A program made the translations under genes and the position numbers. A stretch of DNA of 36,004 bases from the NCBI RefSeq assembly GCF_016786355.1, contig NZ_JADWYX010000096.1, positions 1 through 36,004 of the forward strand. Direction: 5' to 3'. The notes below the pieces were generated by a model. That model saw nothing but the letters and a program-made list of their open reading frames with translations, did not search any database and was not told the origin of the DNA. Of the stretch, positions 8,771 through 17,140 are shown piece by piece. How positions within the stretch are numbered: position 1 is the first letter of the stretch; each line of letters opens with the position of its first letter. Origin of the DNA: Frankia sp. AgB1.9 (GTDB lineage: Bacteria; Actinomycetota; Actinomycetes; Frankiales; Frankiaceae).

Positions 8771-9874
8771 ATGCCCGAATCCGCCACGCCCCATGGCGCC
8801 GCCACTGCCCAGGGTGGCGCCCCGCGCGCCATCACCGCCCCGGCCGCGCCGACGGTCACCCGTTTCGTGGTGCCCGGCCCGCACAACATGGTCAGCCTGC
8901 TCGGCCACCAGGACGAGCTGCTCCGGGCCATCGAGCAGGCCCTTCGGTCCGACATCCACGTCCGGGGCAACGAGATCACGATCACCGGGGAGCCGGCCGA
9001 GAACGACCTGGCCGTCCGGCTGTTCACCGAGCTGACCGCGCTGCTGGACGCCGGGACCGTGCTGACCGCCCAGCACATCGAGCATTCCCTCGCCATGCTG
9101 CGCGGCGGCGGCACCGAGCGGCCCGCCGAGGTGCGCACCCACAACAGCCTGGCCGGCCGCGGCCGGACGATCCGGCCGAAGACGCTGAACCAGAAGCACT
9201 ACGTCGACGCGATCGACACGCACACGATCGTGTTCGGCATCGGCCCGGCGGGCACCGGCAAGACGTACCTGGCGATGGCCAAGGCGGTGCAGTACCTGCA
9301 GGCCAAGAAGGTCACCCGGATCATCCTGACCCGGCCGGCCGTCGAGGCGGGGGAGCGGCTCGGCTTCCTGCCGGGCACCCTGTTCGAGAAGATCGACCCG
9401 TACCTGCGCCCGCTGTACGACGCGCTGCACGACATGGTCGACCCGGACTCGATTCCCAGGCTGATCCAGAGCGGCACCATCGAGGTTGCCCCGCTGGCCT
9501 ATATGCGTGGCCGGACGCTCAACGACGCCTTCATCATCCTCGACGAGGCGCAGAACACCTCGGCCGAGCAGATGAAGATGTTCCTGACCCGGCTCGGCTT
9601 CGGCGCGAAGATCGTCGTCACCGGCGACATCACCCAGGTGGACCTGCCGTCCGGCACCCGCAGTGGCCTGCGTGTCGTCCGCGAGATCCTCGACGGGATC
9701 GAGGACGTGCACTTCGCGAACCTGACCAGCACCGACGTGGTCCGCCACCGGCTCGTCAGCGAGATCGTCGACGCGTACTCGCGCTGGGACGCGATCGACG
9801 GCGCCACGCCCACGACCGGCCCCGGCGCGCCGCGCCCGGCCGCCGCCCGGCCCGCGCGCCGGGACCGACGGTGA
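8771..9874 (+). CDS. phoH: PhoH-like P-loop ATPase
   Basis: A 367-residue PhoH family protein. The helicase-like ATPase core has Walker A in GIGPAGTGKTYLAMAKAV (~residues 156-173) and Walker B in AFIILDEAQNT, plus the VTGDITQVDLP motif. PhoH proteins are RNA-linked ATPases, and the standing neighbourhood with ybeY suggests a role in rRNA or RNA handling. The N-terminus is Ala/Pro-rich and unconserved; ATG 8771 gives a normal family length. The gene is 46 bases before ybeY and preceded by the 15-bp repeat array. In vivo substrate unknown. Confidence 0.93.
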   Translation: MPESATPHGAATAQGGAPRAITAPAAPTVTRFVVPGPHNMVSLLGHQDELLRAIEQALRSDIHVRGNEITITGEPAENDLAVRLFTELTALLDAGTVLTAQHIEHSLAMLRGGGTERPAEVRTHNSLAGRGRTIRPKTLNQKHYVDAIDTHTIVFGIGPAGTGKTYLAMAKAVQYLQAKKVTRIILTRPAVEAGERLGFLPGTLFEKIDPYLRPLYDALHDMVDPDSIPRLIQSGTIEVAPLAYMRGRTLNDAFIILDEAQNTSAEQMKMFLTRLGFGAKIVVTGDITQVDLPSGTRSGLRVVREILDGIEDVHFANLTSTDVVRHRLVSEIVDAYSRWDAIDGATPTTGPGAPRPAAARPARRDRR

Positions 9875-9920
9875 CGGCCCGCGCGGCGACCACGGCCAGC
9901 CCGCAGGCAGGGAGATCCTG

Positions 9921-10472
9921 ATGTCCGTGTTCATCGCCAACGAGACGGGCGAGTCCGACGTCGACGAGGTGACGCTGGCCGGGCTGGCCCGCTTCGTGCT
10001 GGACGCGATGAAGGTGAACCCGCTCGCCGAGTTGTCCATCATGATCGTCGAGACGGCGGCCATGACGGACCTGCACGTGCGCTACATGGGCGAGGACGGC
10101 CCGACCGACGTGCTGGCGTTCCCGCAGGACGAGGCGTTCGAGTCGAGCTACGCCGACTCGGCCGACAACGACCCGGCCACGCTGCTCGGCGACGTCGTGC
10201 TGTGCCCCGAGGTCGCCCGCAAGCAGGCCGTCACCGCGGGGCACACCGCCCAGCGCGAGCTGCACCTGCTGTGCACCCACGGCATCCTGCACCTGCTCGG
10301 CTACGACCACGCCGAGCAGGCGGAGGAGCGCGAGATGTTCCGCCTGCAGGAGGACCTGTTGACCCGCTGGGAGGCCGCCGTCGCCCTCGAGGCCGGCGCG
10401 GGCTCGGCTGGCGCGGGCGGGGCTGGCTCCGGTTCGGCTGGCGCGGTGGCCGGCCCGGCCAGCGCCGGCTGA
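9921..10472 (+). CDS. ybeY: Endoribonuclease YbeY, rRNA maturation
   Basis: A 183-residue metalloprotein of the UPF0054 family. The zinc motif HGILHLLGYDHAEQ (HGxLHLxGYDHxxx) lies near residues 114-127. It acts in 16S rRNA 3' end maturation and 70S quality control. ATG 9921 follows CAGGGAG with good spacing. The catalytic part ends near residue 155, followed by an unconserved tail of Ala/Gly/Ser repeats (AGAGSAGAGGAGSG), longer than usual and probably disordered. Between phoH and the CorC-like gene, as in most actinobacteria. Confidence 0.95.
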   Translation: MSVFIANETGESDVDEVTLAGLARFVLDAMKVNPLAELSIMIVETAAMTDLHVRYMGEDGPTDVLAFPQDEAFESSYADSADNDPATLLGDVVLCPEVARKQAVTAGHTAQRELHLLCTHGILHLLGYDHAEQAEEREMFRLQEDLLTRWEAAVALEAGAGSAGAGGAGSGSAGAVAGPASAG

Positions 10473-10495
10473 GCCGCCGGTAACGGGACGTCGTA

Positions 10496-11944
10496 ATGGG
10501 GTCTGGAGATACGCCGCTCATCCTGTTGGCTGTGGCGGCCTCGCTGGTGGCCGCCGCGCTCGGCGGGGTCGACGCCGCGCTGACCCGGGTCTCCCGGGTC
10601 ACCGTCGAGGAGTTCGTCCGCCAGGGCCGGCCGGGTGCGCGCCGGCTGGCGATCGTGGTCGCCGACCCCGGTCGCTACCTGGCGTTGTTGCTGCTGCTGC
10701 GGATCATGGGCGAGATGGTCGCGGCGGCCTGCATCACGATCGTCGCCGCGCACGCGTACGGGACCGGTTTCGCCTCGGTCTTCCTCGGCGCGGCGATCGC
10801 GACGCTCGTCGCCTATGTGCTCGTCGGGGTGATGTTCCGGACGCTCGGGCGCCAGCACGCGCCGTCGGTCGCGCTGGCCGGCGCTGGCCTGACCGTCAGC
10901 CTCGCCCGGCTGCTCGGGCCGTTGCCCCGGCTGCTGATCGCCCTGGGCAACGCGGTCACCCCGGGCAAGGGCTACCGGGACGGCCCGTTCGCCTCCGAGG
11001 CCGAGCTGCGCGACCTGGTCGACCTCGCGGAGGAGAACGAGGTCATCGAGCCGGAGGAACGCGACATGATCGCGTCGGTCTTCGAGCTCGGCGACACCCT
11101 GGTCCGCGAGGTGATGGTGCCCCGGCCGGACATGGTCTTCATCGAGTCGACCAAGACCGTCGACGCGGCGATCTCGCTCGCTCTGCGGGGCGGCTTCTCG
11201 CGCATCCCGGTCGTCGGGGAGAGCGTCGACGACGTCGTCGGCATCGTCTTCCTCAAGGACCTGGTCGGCCGCGAGCGCGAGGGCGGTGGTGACGGGTCGG
11301 TCGAGTCGGTGATGCGCCCGCCGGTCCTGGTGCCGGAGAGCAAGCCCGCCGACGACCTGCTCCGCGAGATGCAGGCGTCGCGCACCCACATGGCCGTCGT
11401 CATCGACGAGTACGGTGGCACCGCCGGTCTGGTGACGATCGAGGACATTCTCGAGGAGATCGTCGGCGAGATCGTCGACGAGTACGACACCGCGGTACCG
11501 CGGGTCGAGTGGCTGGACGACGAGACCGCCCGGGTGACCGCGCGGCTGGAGGTCGAGGACCTCGCGGAGCTGTTCGGCGTCAGCGAGGACGACCTGCCGG
11601 GCGCCGACGGCGTCGAGACCGTCGGCGGGCTGCTGGCCAGCGCGCTCGGACGGGTCCCGATCCCCGGCGCGACCGCCTCGGTCGGCGGGCTGTCGCTGAC
11701 CGCCGAACGGGCGGCCGGCCGGCGCAACCAGATAGGTACCGTCGTCGTGCACCGCATCGGCACCGGGTCGGCCACCGACGGCGACACGGGTGACCTGTTC
11801 GCCGACGAGGCCGATCCGCGCCGCGACGCGGGGCGGGGCGAGACCGGCAGGTCCGCCGGCAGAGGCGAGGCCAGCCGCGGCGGCAGTCAGAAGGGTGAGG
11901 AGCGCGATGGGCAGCGAGGCCAACGAGATCCAGCTGGCCGCTGA
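10496..11944 (+). CDS. HlyC/CorC family transporter (CNNM plus CBS domains)
   Basis: A 482-residue membrane protein. Hydrophobic segments in the first ~150 residues form the CNNM/DUF21 domain. A CBS pair follows (EVMVPRPDMVFIE...FSRIPVVGESVDDVVGIVFLKDLV and ...THMAVVIDEYGGTAGLVTIEDILEEIVGEI), then a CorC_HlyC FAD-binding-like domain. The Gly/Arg/Ser-rich tail is disordered. Members are linked to Mg2+ or Co2+ export and tolerance. ATG 10496 follows the ybeY stop by 23 bases. Its last 38 bases overlap the next gene, so translation is probably coupled. The annotation haemolysin is historical and should not be taken as function. Confidence 0.92.
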   Translation: MGSGDTPLILLAVAASLVAAALGGVDAALTRVSRVTVEEFVRQGRPGARRLAIVVADPGRYLALLLLLRIMGEMVAAACITIVAAHAYGTGFASVFLGAAIATLVAYVLVGVMFRTLGRQHAPSVALAGAGLTVSLARLLGPLPRLLIALGNAVTPGKGYRDGPFASEAELRDLVDLAEENEVIEPEERDMIASVFELGDTLVREVMVPRPDMVFIESTKTVDAAISLALRGGFSRIPVVGESVDDVVGIVFLKDLVGREREGGGDGSVESVMRPPVLVPESKPADDLLREMQASRTHMAVVIDEYGGTAGLVTIEDILEEIVGEIVDEYDTAVPRVEWLDDETARVTARLEVEDLAELFGVSEDDLPGADGVETVGGLLASALGRVPIPGATASVGGLSLTAERAAGRRNQIGTVVVHRIGTGSATDGDTGDLFADEADPRRDAGRGETGRSAGRGEASRGGSQKGEERDGQRGQRDPAGR

Positions 11945-12356
11945 GCGACGGGACGCCGGGGGACCGGACCCCGAGGCGCGGCGCGGCGAGCCGGTGACCG
12001 GCGAGCTGGCCGCCGAGGACCTGAAGCTGGTCGTGCTTGCCCGCTCCGCCCGGCTGCGGGCCTACACCCCGCACGGGGAGCGGGCCGAGGGCGCGGCCGT
12101 CCGCGACACCGACGGGCGGACCTACGCCGCCGCGACCGTCGGGCACACCAGCCCCGAGCTCGTGACCGGAGCGCTGCGCGCCGCCGTGGTGGCGGCCGCC
12201 GCCAGCGGCGCCCGCCGGTTCGAGGCAGCCGCCGTGGTCACCGAGGACGCCGCGCCGGCGGCCGACGACCTCGCGGTGCTGGCCGAGTTCGGCCCAGGCG
12301 TCCCCGTCTTCCTCGCCGGCCCCGACGGCGTTCCCCGCAACCGGACGGTGGTCTGA
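11907..12356 (+). CDS. Cytidine deaminase-like protein lacking zinc ligands
   Basis: A 149-residue protein whose C-terminal ~100 residues follow a cytidine deaminase layout: an R-A-Y-T..GAAVRD..G hairpin, a helix, FEAAAVVTEDAAP, then VLAEFGPGVPVFLAGPDG. The catalytic CAE (or HAE) is replaced by Ser-Pro-Glu-Leu, and the PCGAC motif by Ala-Ala-Asp-Asp-Leu, so none of the three usual zinc ligands is visible. ATG 11907 is preceded by GAGGAG at 11897-11902. The gene overlaps corC by 38 bases and its stop is one base before the era ATG. I recall similar short deaminase-annotated genes before era in other actinobacteria. It is probably not an active deaminase. Confidence 0.75.
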   Translation: MGSEANEIQLAAERRDAGGPDPEARRGEPVTGELAAEDLKLVVLARSARLRAYTPHGERAEGAAVRDTDGRTYAAATVGHTSPELVTGALRAAVVAAAASGARRFEAAAVVTEDAAPAADDLAVLAEFGPGVPVFLAGPDGVPRNRTVV

Positions 12357-12357
12357 C

Positions 12358-13389
12358 ATGGCACGACACCCCACGCAGGCACCGGCCCCGGGCGCTCCCG
12401 AGCGCTCGGGAGCCGACCCGGACCAACCGGCCACGTTCCGGTCCGGGTTCGCCTGCTTCGTCGGGCGGCCGAACGCCGGCAAGTCGACGCTGACCAACGC
12501 CCTGGTCGGGACGAAGATCGCGATCACCAGTGGTCGACCGCAGACCACCCGGCACGCCGTGCGCGGCATCGTGCACCGGCCGGACGCGCAGCTGGTGCTC
12601 GTCGACACCCCGGGTCTGCACCGGCCCCGCACGCTGCTCGGTGAGCGGCTCAACGACGTGGTCCGCGCGACCCTGTCCTCGGTCGACGTCGTCGGCTTCT
12701 GCGCGCCGGCCGACGAACCGGTCGGCCGTGGCGACCGGTACATCGCCGAGGAGCTGTCCCGGCTGCCGGGGCGGACCCCGGTGATCGCGATCCTGACCAA
12801 GACCGACCTGGTCAAGGACCCGGAGCGGATCGGCGCCCGACTTCTGGAGCTCTCCCAGCTCGCCGACTTCGCCGAGATCGTGCCGGTGAACGCCGTGCCT
12901 GTGCCGGTGCGGGGGGACGACCGGACAGCGGGCGACGACCGGGTCCGCGCCGCCGGCCACCAGCTGGACATCCTGGCGGACCTGCTGGTGGCGCGGCTGC
13001 CGCTGGGCCCGCCGCTGTACCTGGACGGCGAGCTGACCGACGAGCCGGAGCGGGTGATGGTCGCCGAGCTGGTCCGGGAGGCGGCGCTGGAGGGCGTGCG
13101 CGACGAGCTGCCGCACTCGCTCGCCGTGGTCGTCGAGGAGATGCTGCCCCGCGAGGACCGCCCGGCGGAACGGCCGTTGCTCGACGTGCACGTCAACGTG
13201 TTCGTCGAGCGGCCCAGCCAGAAGGCGATCGTGATCGGTGCCGGCGGCTCCCGGCTCAAGGACGTCGGGACCAAGGCCCGGGCCCAGATCGAGGCGCTGT
13301 TGGGCACACCGGTCTTCCTCGATCTGCACGTCAAGGTCGCCAAGGACTGGCAGCGCGACCCCAAGCAGCTGCGTCGCCTCGGCTTCTGA
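12358..13389 (+). CDS. era: GTPase Era, 30S assembly factor
   Basis: A 343-residue GTPase that binds the 16S rRNA 3' end and acts in late 30S assembly. G1 is GRPNAGKST (~residues 36-44), G3 is DTPG in VDTPGLHRPR, and G4 is LTKTD, with Thr in place of the usual Asn of NKxD. The C-terminal KH domain carries VIGAGGSRLKDVGTKAR. The first ~28 residues are an unconserved Pro/Ala-rich extension. The start follows the upstream stop by a single base. The insert RGDDRTAGDDRV near residue 183 is lineage-specific. Confidence 0.96.
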   Translation: MARHPTQAPAPGAPERSGADPDQPATFRSGFACFVGRPNAGKSTLTNALVGTKIAITSGRPQTTRHAVRGIVHRPDAQLVLVDTPGLHRPRTLLGERLNDVVRATLSSVDVVGFCAPADEPVGRGDRYIAEELSRLPGRTPVIAILTKTDLVKDPERIGARLLELSQLADFAEIVPVNAVPVPVRGDDRTAGDDRVRAAGHQLDILADLLVARLPLGPPLYLDGELTDEPERVMVAELVREAALEGVRDELPHSLAVVVEEMLPREDRPAERPLLDVHVNVFVERPSQKAIVIGAGGSRLKDVGTKARAQIEALLGTPVFLDLHVKVAKDWQRDPKQLRRLGF

Positions 13390-13467
13390 CCCCCGCGGGC
13401 GACCCGCGCGGGTGGCCTGACAAGGCTGGCCGCGCGGCGTGTCGCTGGTGCGTGCGACCATGGGTGC

Positions 13468-14199
13468 ATGCCGGTCTACCGCGATGAGGGGGTCGTGCTG
13501 CGCACGATGCCGCTCGGTGAGGCCGACCGGATCGTCACGCTCTTCACCCGGCGCAACGGGCGGGTACGGGCCGTGGCGAAAGGGGTGCGCCGCACGTCGT
13601 CGCGGTTCGGCGCCCGGCTGGAGCCGGCGATGTACGTCGACCTGCAGCTGCACCAGGGCCGCTCGCTGGACACCGTCACGCAGGCCGACCTGCTCGGCTC
13701 CTACGGCGCGGTCCTGGCGACCGACTACGCCCGGCACACGGCCGCCGCGGTGATGCTGGAGACCGCCGAGCGGCTGACCAGCGAGGAGCGCGAGCCGGCG
13801 CTGCGGCTTTTCCTGCTGCTCGTCGGCGGGCTGCGTACCCTGGCGTCCGGCGAGCACCCGCCTGGCCTGGTGATGGATGCCTTCCTGCTGCGCGCGCTCG
13901 CGGTCAGCGGGTACGCGATGGCGCTGGACGACTGCGCGCGCTGCGGGGAGCCGGGGCCCCACCCGTCGGTGTCGGTCGCCGGTGGAGGCGTAGTCTGCCC
14001 GCGGTGTCGACCGCACGGCGCGGCGTCGGTGTCGGTCACCGCCGTCCAGCTGCTGGCTGATCTGCTGCACGGCGACTGGGCCGAGGCGGAGGCTACCGAT
14101 GTGCGCACCAGGCGGGAAGCGGCCGGCATCGTCGCCGCGTACCTGCAGTGGCACCTGGAACGGGGGCTTCGGGCGCTGCCACACCTTGAGCGGGCGTGA
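13468..14199 (+). CDS. recO: DNA repair protein RecO
   Basis: A 243-residue recombination mediator of the RecFOR pathway that anneals single strands and helps load RecA. The N-terminal OB fold (YRDEGVVLRTMPLGEADRIVTLFT) is followed by a helical domain and the zinc finger CARCGEP...CPRC near residues 153-180. ATG 13468 fits the family start MxxYRDEGVVLR. It lies 78 bases after era, the usual era-recO-uppS order. Length is normal. Confidence 0.95.
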   Translation: MPVYRDEGVVLRTMPLGEADRIVTLFTRRNGRVRAVAKGVRRTSSRFGARLEPAMYVDLQLHQGRSLDTVTQADLLGSYGAVLATDYARHTAAAVMLETAERLTSEEREPALRLFLLLVGGLRTLASGEHPPGLVMDAFLLRALAVSGYAMALDDCARCGEPGPHPSVSVAGGGVVCPRCRPHGAASVSVTAVQLLADLLHGDWAEAEATDVRTRREAAGIVAAYLQWHLERGLRALPHLERA

Positions 14200-14322
14200 C
14201 AGCCGGCGCCCGGTCCGCGTTCTGGCGGGCACCCGGACGTGAAGAGACAGGAACCAGGCACGAACATGGGAGAGGCAATGCGCGTCGGCGTCGCGCCGGA
14301 GCAGCGGGGAGGTGGACTACCG

Positions 14323-15117
14323 GTGAGCCTGCAGGATGGCGGAGTTAGGCCGCACCGGGACCCGCATCCGCACCCGTCCGGGGCACGCCCCCCGACGATT
14401 CCGGCGGAACTGGTGCCCCAGCACGTCGCCATCGTGATGGACGGCAACGGCCGGTGGGCGACGCTGCGCGGACTGCCGCGCACGAAGGGCCACGAAGCGG
14501 GCGAGGACGCGCTGTTCGACTGTGTCGAGGGCGCCATCGAGCTCGGCATCCGCTGGATCTCGGTGTACGCGTTCTCGACCGAGAACTGGAAGCGCGCGCC
14601 CGACGAGGTGGCCTTCCTGATGCGCTTCGTCGACGGCGTGTTCGGCCGGCGGATCGACGACATGGACTCCCTGGGCGTGAACGTCCGCTGGGCCGGGCGC
14701 CGGCCCCGCCTGTGGAACAGCGTCATCCGCCGGCTGGAGAAGGCCGAGGAGCGCACCAAGAACAACGACCGGATCACGCTGGCGATGTGCATCAACTACG
14801 GCGGCCGGGCCGAGATCGCCGACGCCGCCGCCGCGATGGCCAAGGACGTCAAGGATGGCCTGCTGAAGCCCGACAAGATCGACGAGCGGACTGTCGCCCG
14901 CTACCTCGACGAGCCGGACATGCCCGACGTGGACCTGCTGATCCGCACGTCCGGTGAGCAGCGGCTGTCGAACTTCCTGCTCTGGCAGGCCGCCTACGCG
15001 GAGTTCGCGTTCGTCGACACGCTCTGGCCGGACTTCGACCGGCGCGACCTGTGGGCCGCGTGCGAGGAGTACGCCCGCCGCGACCGCCGCTACGGCGGCG
15101 TCATCGCGCGAGCGTAG
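14323..15117 (+). CDS. uppS: Isoprenyl transferase (undecaprenyl diphosphate synthase family)
   Basis: A cis-prenyltransferase that condenses isopentenyl diphosphate onto an allylic primer to make the lipid carrier for peptidoglycan precursors. Motifs: HVAIVMDGNGRWA, YAFSTENWKR, INYGGRAEI, LLIRTSGEQRLSNFLLW and WPDFDRRDLW. The start is uncertain. GTG 14323 has the best Shine-Dalgarno (GGGGAGGTGG at 14306-14315) and gives a 264-residue protein whose PHPSGARPP leader resembles other actinobacterial enzymes. In-frame ATGs at 14239, 14266 and 14278 are possible. Five-base gap to the next gene, so likely co-transcribed. Confidence 0.95.
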   Translation: MSLQDGGVRPHRDPHPHPSGARPPTIPAELVPQHVAIVMDGNGRWATLRGLPRTKGHEAGEDALFDCVEGAIELGIRWISVYAFSTENWKRAPDEVAFLMRFVDGVFGRRIDDMDSLGVNVRWAGRRPRLWNSVIRRLEKAEERTKNNDRITLAMCINYGGRAEIADAAAAMAKDVKDGLLKPDKIDERTVARYLDEPDMPDVDLLIRTSGEQRLSNFLLWQAAYAEFAFVDTLWPDFDRRDLWAACEEYARRDRRYGGVIARA

Positions 15118-15121
15118 CCGC

Positions 15122-15544
15122 GTGACCGACCCGACCGCGCCCTTGGCGGTCCCCGAAGGTTTTCAGGCCGTGCCGGCGGCTCCCGTGCTGGCGATGGTGC
15201 GCTTCCAGGTGCCGGACGTCGCCGCGGCCGAGTTCGCCGTGGGCGCGGACGGCTCGCTCGCCGCGCTCGCCAGCGCGCGCGGCTTCCGGGGTGGCCGGCT
15301 GGTCCGCGCCGTCGACGACCCCGAGGCCTGGGTCCTGGTGACCGAGTGGGACGGGCCGGGAGCGTGGCGGCGCGCGCTCGGTGGCTTCGAGCTCCGTCAG
15401 CTGCTCACGCCGCTGCTCGGCTGGGCGCTCGACGCCCCGGGCGCCTTCGAGATCCTCGTCGACCGGGACGGCCCTGGCGACGCCGTCCGTCGCCATGAGT
15501 CGGCCCTGGCCCCCGACGCCGCCACCGCGACCCCCGGCCACTGA
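15122..15544 (+). CDS. Antibiotic biosynthesis monooxygenase (ABM) domain-like protein
   Basis: A 140-residue protein from GTG 15122, four bases after the uppS stop. The core (residues ~22-105) alternates strands and helices as in dimeric alpha/beta-barrel ABM proteins: VLAMVRFQV, a helix with Leu-Ala-Ala-Leu-Ala, GFRGGRLVRAVDDPEAWVLVTEWDG, then the final helix and strand. The fold assignment is from pattern only. The family includes cofactor-free oxygenases and heme-degrading enzymes but also many proteins of unknown role. The tail is Ala/Pro-rich. A hairpin terminator follows. Confidence 0.7.
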   Translation: MTDPTAPLAVPEGFQAVPAAPVLAMVRFQVPDVAAAEFAVGADGSLAALASARGFRGGRLVRAVDDPEAWVLVTEWDGPGAWRRALGGFELRQLLTPLLGWALDAPGAFEILVDRDGPGDAVRRHESALAPDAATATPGH

Positions 15545-15560
15545 TCGACCTGGCGCCGCG

Positions 15561-15587
15561 TCCGGCCCGTGACCACCACGGGCCGGA
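15561..15587. terminator. Hairpin terminator after uppS operon
   Basis: TCCGGCCCGTG (15561-15571) and CACGGGCCGGA (15577-15587) form a perfect 11-bp stem with a five-base ACCAC loop, 17 bases after the last stop of the uppS operon. There is no long T run, as is common in high-GC genomes. It marks the end of the conserved housekeeping cluster and the start of the accessory segment. Confidence 0.6.
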
Positions 15588-15742
15588 TGCCCTTTCGGGC
15601 CTGGAGCGGGTTGCCGACGCGTGACCGATGCCAGTTCCGCCTGGTGGTCGGCAATGAGCCAGATCCATCGCCACCAGGTATGACTCAATAAGATCGGTCT
15701 GGGCGGAGTTGGTCGCCTCGATCCGGCGATGGCTGTGCGGCC

Positions 15743-17140
15743 GTGACTCTGCGGCGGTGGTGGTCCGGGGACCGTGGTGGCCTGGGGACTGTGGTGGTGC
15801 GGCGACTGGGGAGTCGGGTGGAGCTGGCGAAGGGCGCGAACGCGCCGGTGCGGGTTCCGGTCGCGCGGGTGTCGCTCACGTCGGAGCTGCCGGCGGGGTC
15901 CGTCGACCTGTTCGCCCTGGAGCTGACCGGGCGGCGCCGGGTCCGTGACGACGGTGACCTGGTCTTCTACAACCAGCGACGCTCGGCGGACGGCTGCCTG
16001 TGGCTGGTCAGCGAGCGATGCGTGCGGATCGCCCTGGACGAGGTGCCTGACGAGGTCGAGACGATCGTGGTCGCCGCCGGCTTGGCCGACGACTGGCCCG
16101 GCGCCCTGGCCGACGACCCCGCGACACGGGTCGAGGTCCAGGAGGCCGGCGAGTCGGCCTGGGACGGCCCGGACGACGACGGTGCCTGGGCGGTGAGCCA
16201 CCGGGTCGAGGCCGACGGCGGCGAGCGCTGCGTCGTGCTCGTCGAGCTGTACCGGCGTGACGGCCGCTGGAAGGTGCGCGCCGTCTCGCAGGGCTGGACC
16301 GCCGGAACGGTCGCCCTGCTCACCGAGCACGGCGTGCACGTCGAGCGGGACCCCACCGAGGCCGACACCCCAGCCGTCGCGCCGACGCTGCCCGAGGTGC
16401 CGGTCCCGTCGCCCCGCCCCCTCGCGCCCACGCGGCCCCTCCCGCCAGCGCATCCCCAGCCGCGGACGCACCCCCGCTCGCAGCCGGGTCCCCTCCCGCC
16501 GACCCTGCCGTACCCGGCCGCCCCCTGGGCCGTCCGCGCCGCCGACCTGTCCGATGCTCCGACCGAGATCGTCGACTCGCCGACCGGCGCCTGGCCGGTC
16601 TGGCGACGGCCGACTGACGCACCCAACGAGAGCCCGACGGGTCCGAGAGAGGCTCGGACGAGATCCGCCGAGCCCCGGACCGGCGACGGCGGCCACGGGG
16701 CTGCCGGGGGAACCCGGCACCTGCGGGTCGAGCCCGTCGCCCGGGCGGCGCGACGGGCGCCGCTGGACCTCCTGGAAATGGACCCGTACGACTTCGAGCA
16801 GCTGGTCGCCAACCTGATGACCAAGATGGGCTACGACACGCGCCGGGTCGGCCGGTCGGGCGACGGCGGCGTCGACGTCGAGGTCTACTCGGACGACCCA
16901 CTGGGGTCCGGGCTGATCGTCATCTCGGTGAAGCGCTACCGGCGGACCGTCGGCGCGCACTACGTCCGTGAGCTCGCCGGTACGGTCGCCGACCGGGACG
17001 CGATCAAGGGCATTCTCGTCACGACCTCGGGGTTCGGCCCGTCCTCGGTCGAGTTCGCCGCGAAGAACCGCCTGGAGCTGGTCGACGGCGAGCGCCTGCG
17101 CGGCTGGCTCGCCGAGTACCTCGACCTCGACACGGTCTGA
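15743..17140 (+). CDS. TerD domain-Mrr restriction endonuclease fusion
   Basis: 465 residues in three parts. Residues ~20-205 are a TerD-like domain: ELAKGANAPV, DDGDLVFYNQRRS, IALDEVPDEVETIVVAAG, VELYRRDGRWKVRAVSQGW. Residues ~206-338 are a Pro/Arg-rich, probably disordered linker. Residues ~340-462 are an Mrr-type PD-(D/E)xK nuclease: DPYDFEQLVANLMTKMGY, GDGGVDV (Asp378), VISVKRYRR (Lys397), GILVTTSGFG, LELVDGERL. The usual Gln of QxK is Ser395. TerD domains bind Ca2+ and belong to stress or tellurite systems; Mrr nucleases cut modified DNA. GTG 15743 is the longest start; GTG 15791-15797 just ahead of the TerD fold, behind GGGG at 15784-15787, is equally likely. The gene stands alone. Confidence 0.88.
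   Translation: MTLRRWWSGDRGGLGTVVVRRLGSRVELAKGANAPVRVPVARVSLTSELPAGSVDLFALELTGRRRVRDDGDLVFYNQRRSADGCLWLVSERCVRIALDEVPDEVETIVVAAGLADDWPGALADDPATRVEVQEAGESAWDGPDDDGAWAVSHRVEADGGERCVVLVELYRRDGRWKVRAVSQGWTAGTVALLTEHGVHVERDPTEADTPAVAPTLPEVPVPSPRPLAPTRPLPPAHPQPRTHPRSQPGPLPPTLPYPAAPWAVRAADLSDAPTEIVDSPTGAWPVWRRPTDAPNESPTGPREARTRSAEPRTGDGGHGAAGGTRHLRVEPVARAARRAPLDLLEMDPYDFEQLVANLMTKMGYDTRRVGRSGDGGVDVEVYSDDPLGSGLIVISVKRYRRTVGAHYVRELAGTVADRDAIKGILVTTSGFGPSSVEFAAKNRLELVDGERLRGWLAEYLDLDTV

Noticed and set aside
7922..10063. 713-residue minus-strand ORF across rsmE, phoH and ybeY
   Set aside because: It spans three well-supported plus-strand genes and reads as Arg/Pro/Gly-rich non-family sequence.
12238..14232. 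664-residue minus-strand ORF across era and recO
   Set aside because: Antisense shadow of two conserved genes, with no recognisable domain.
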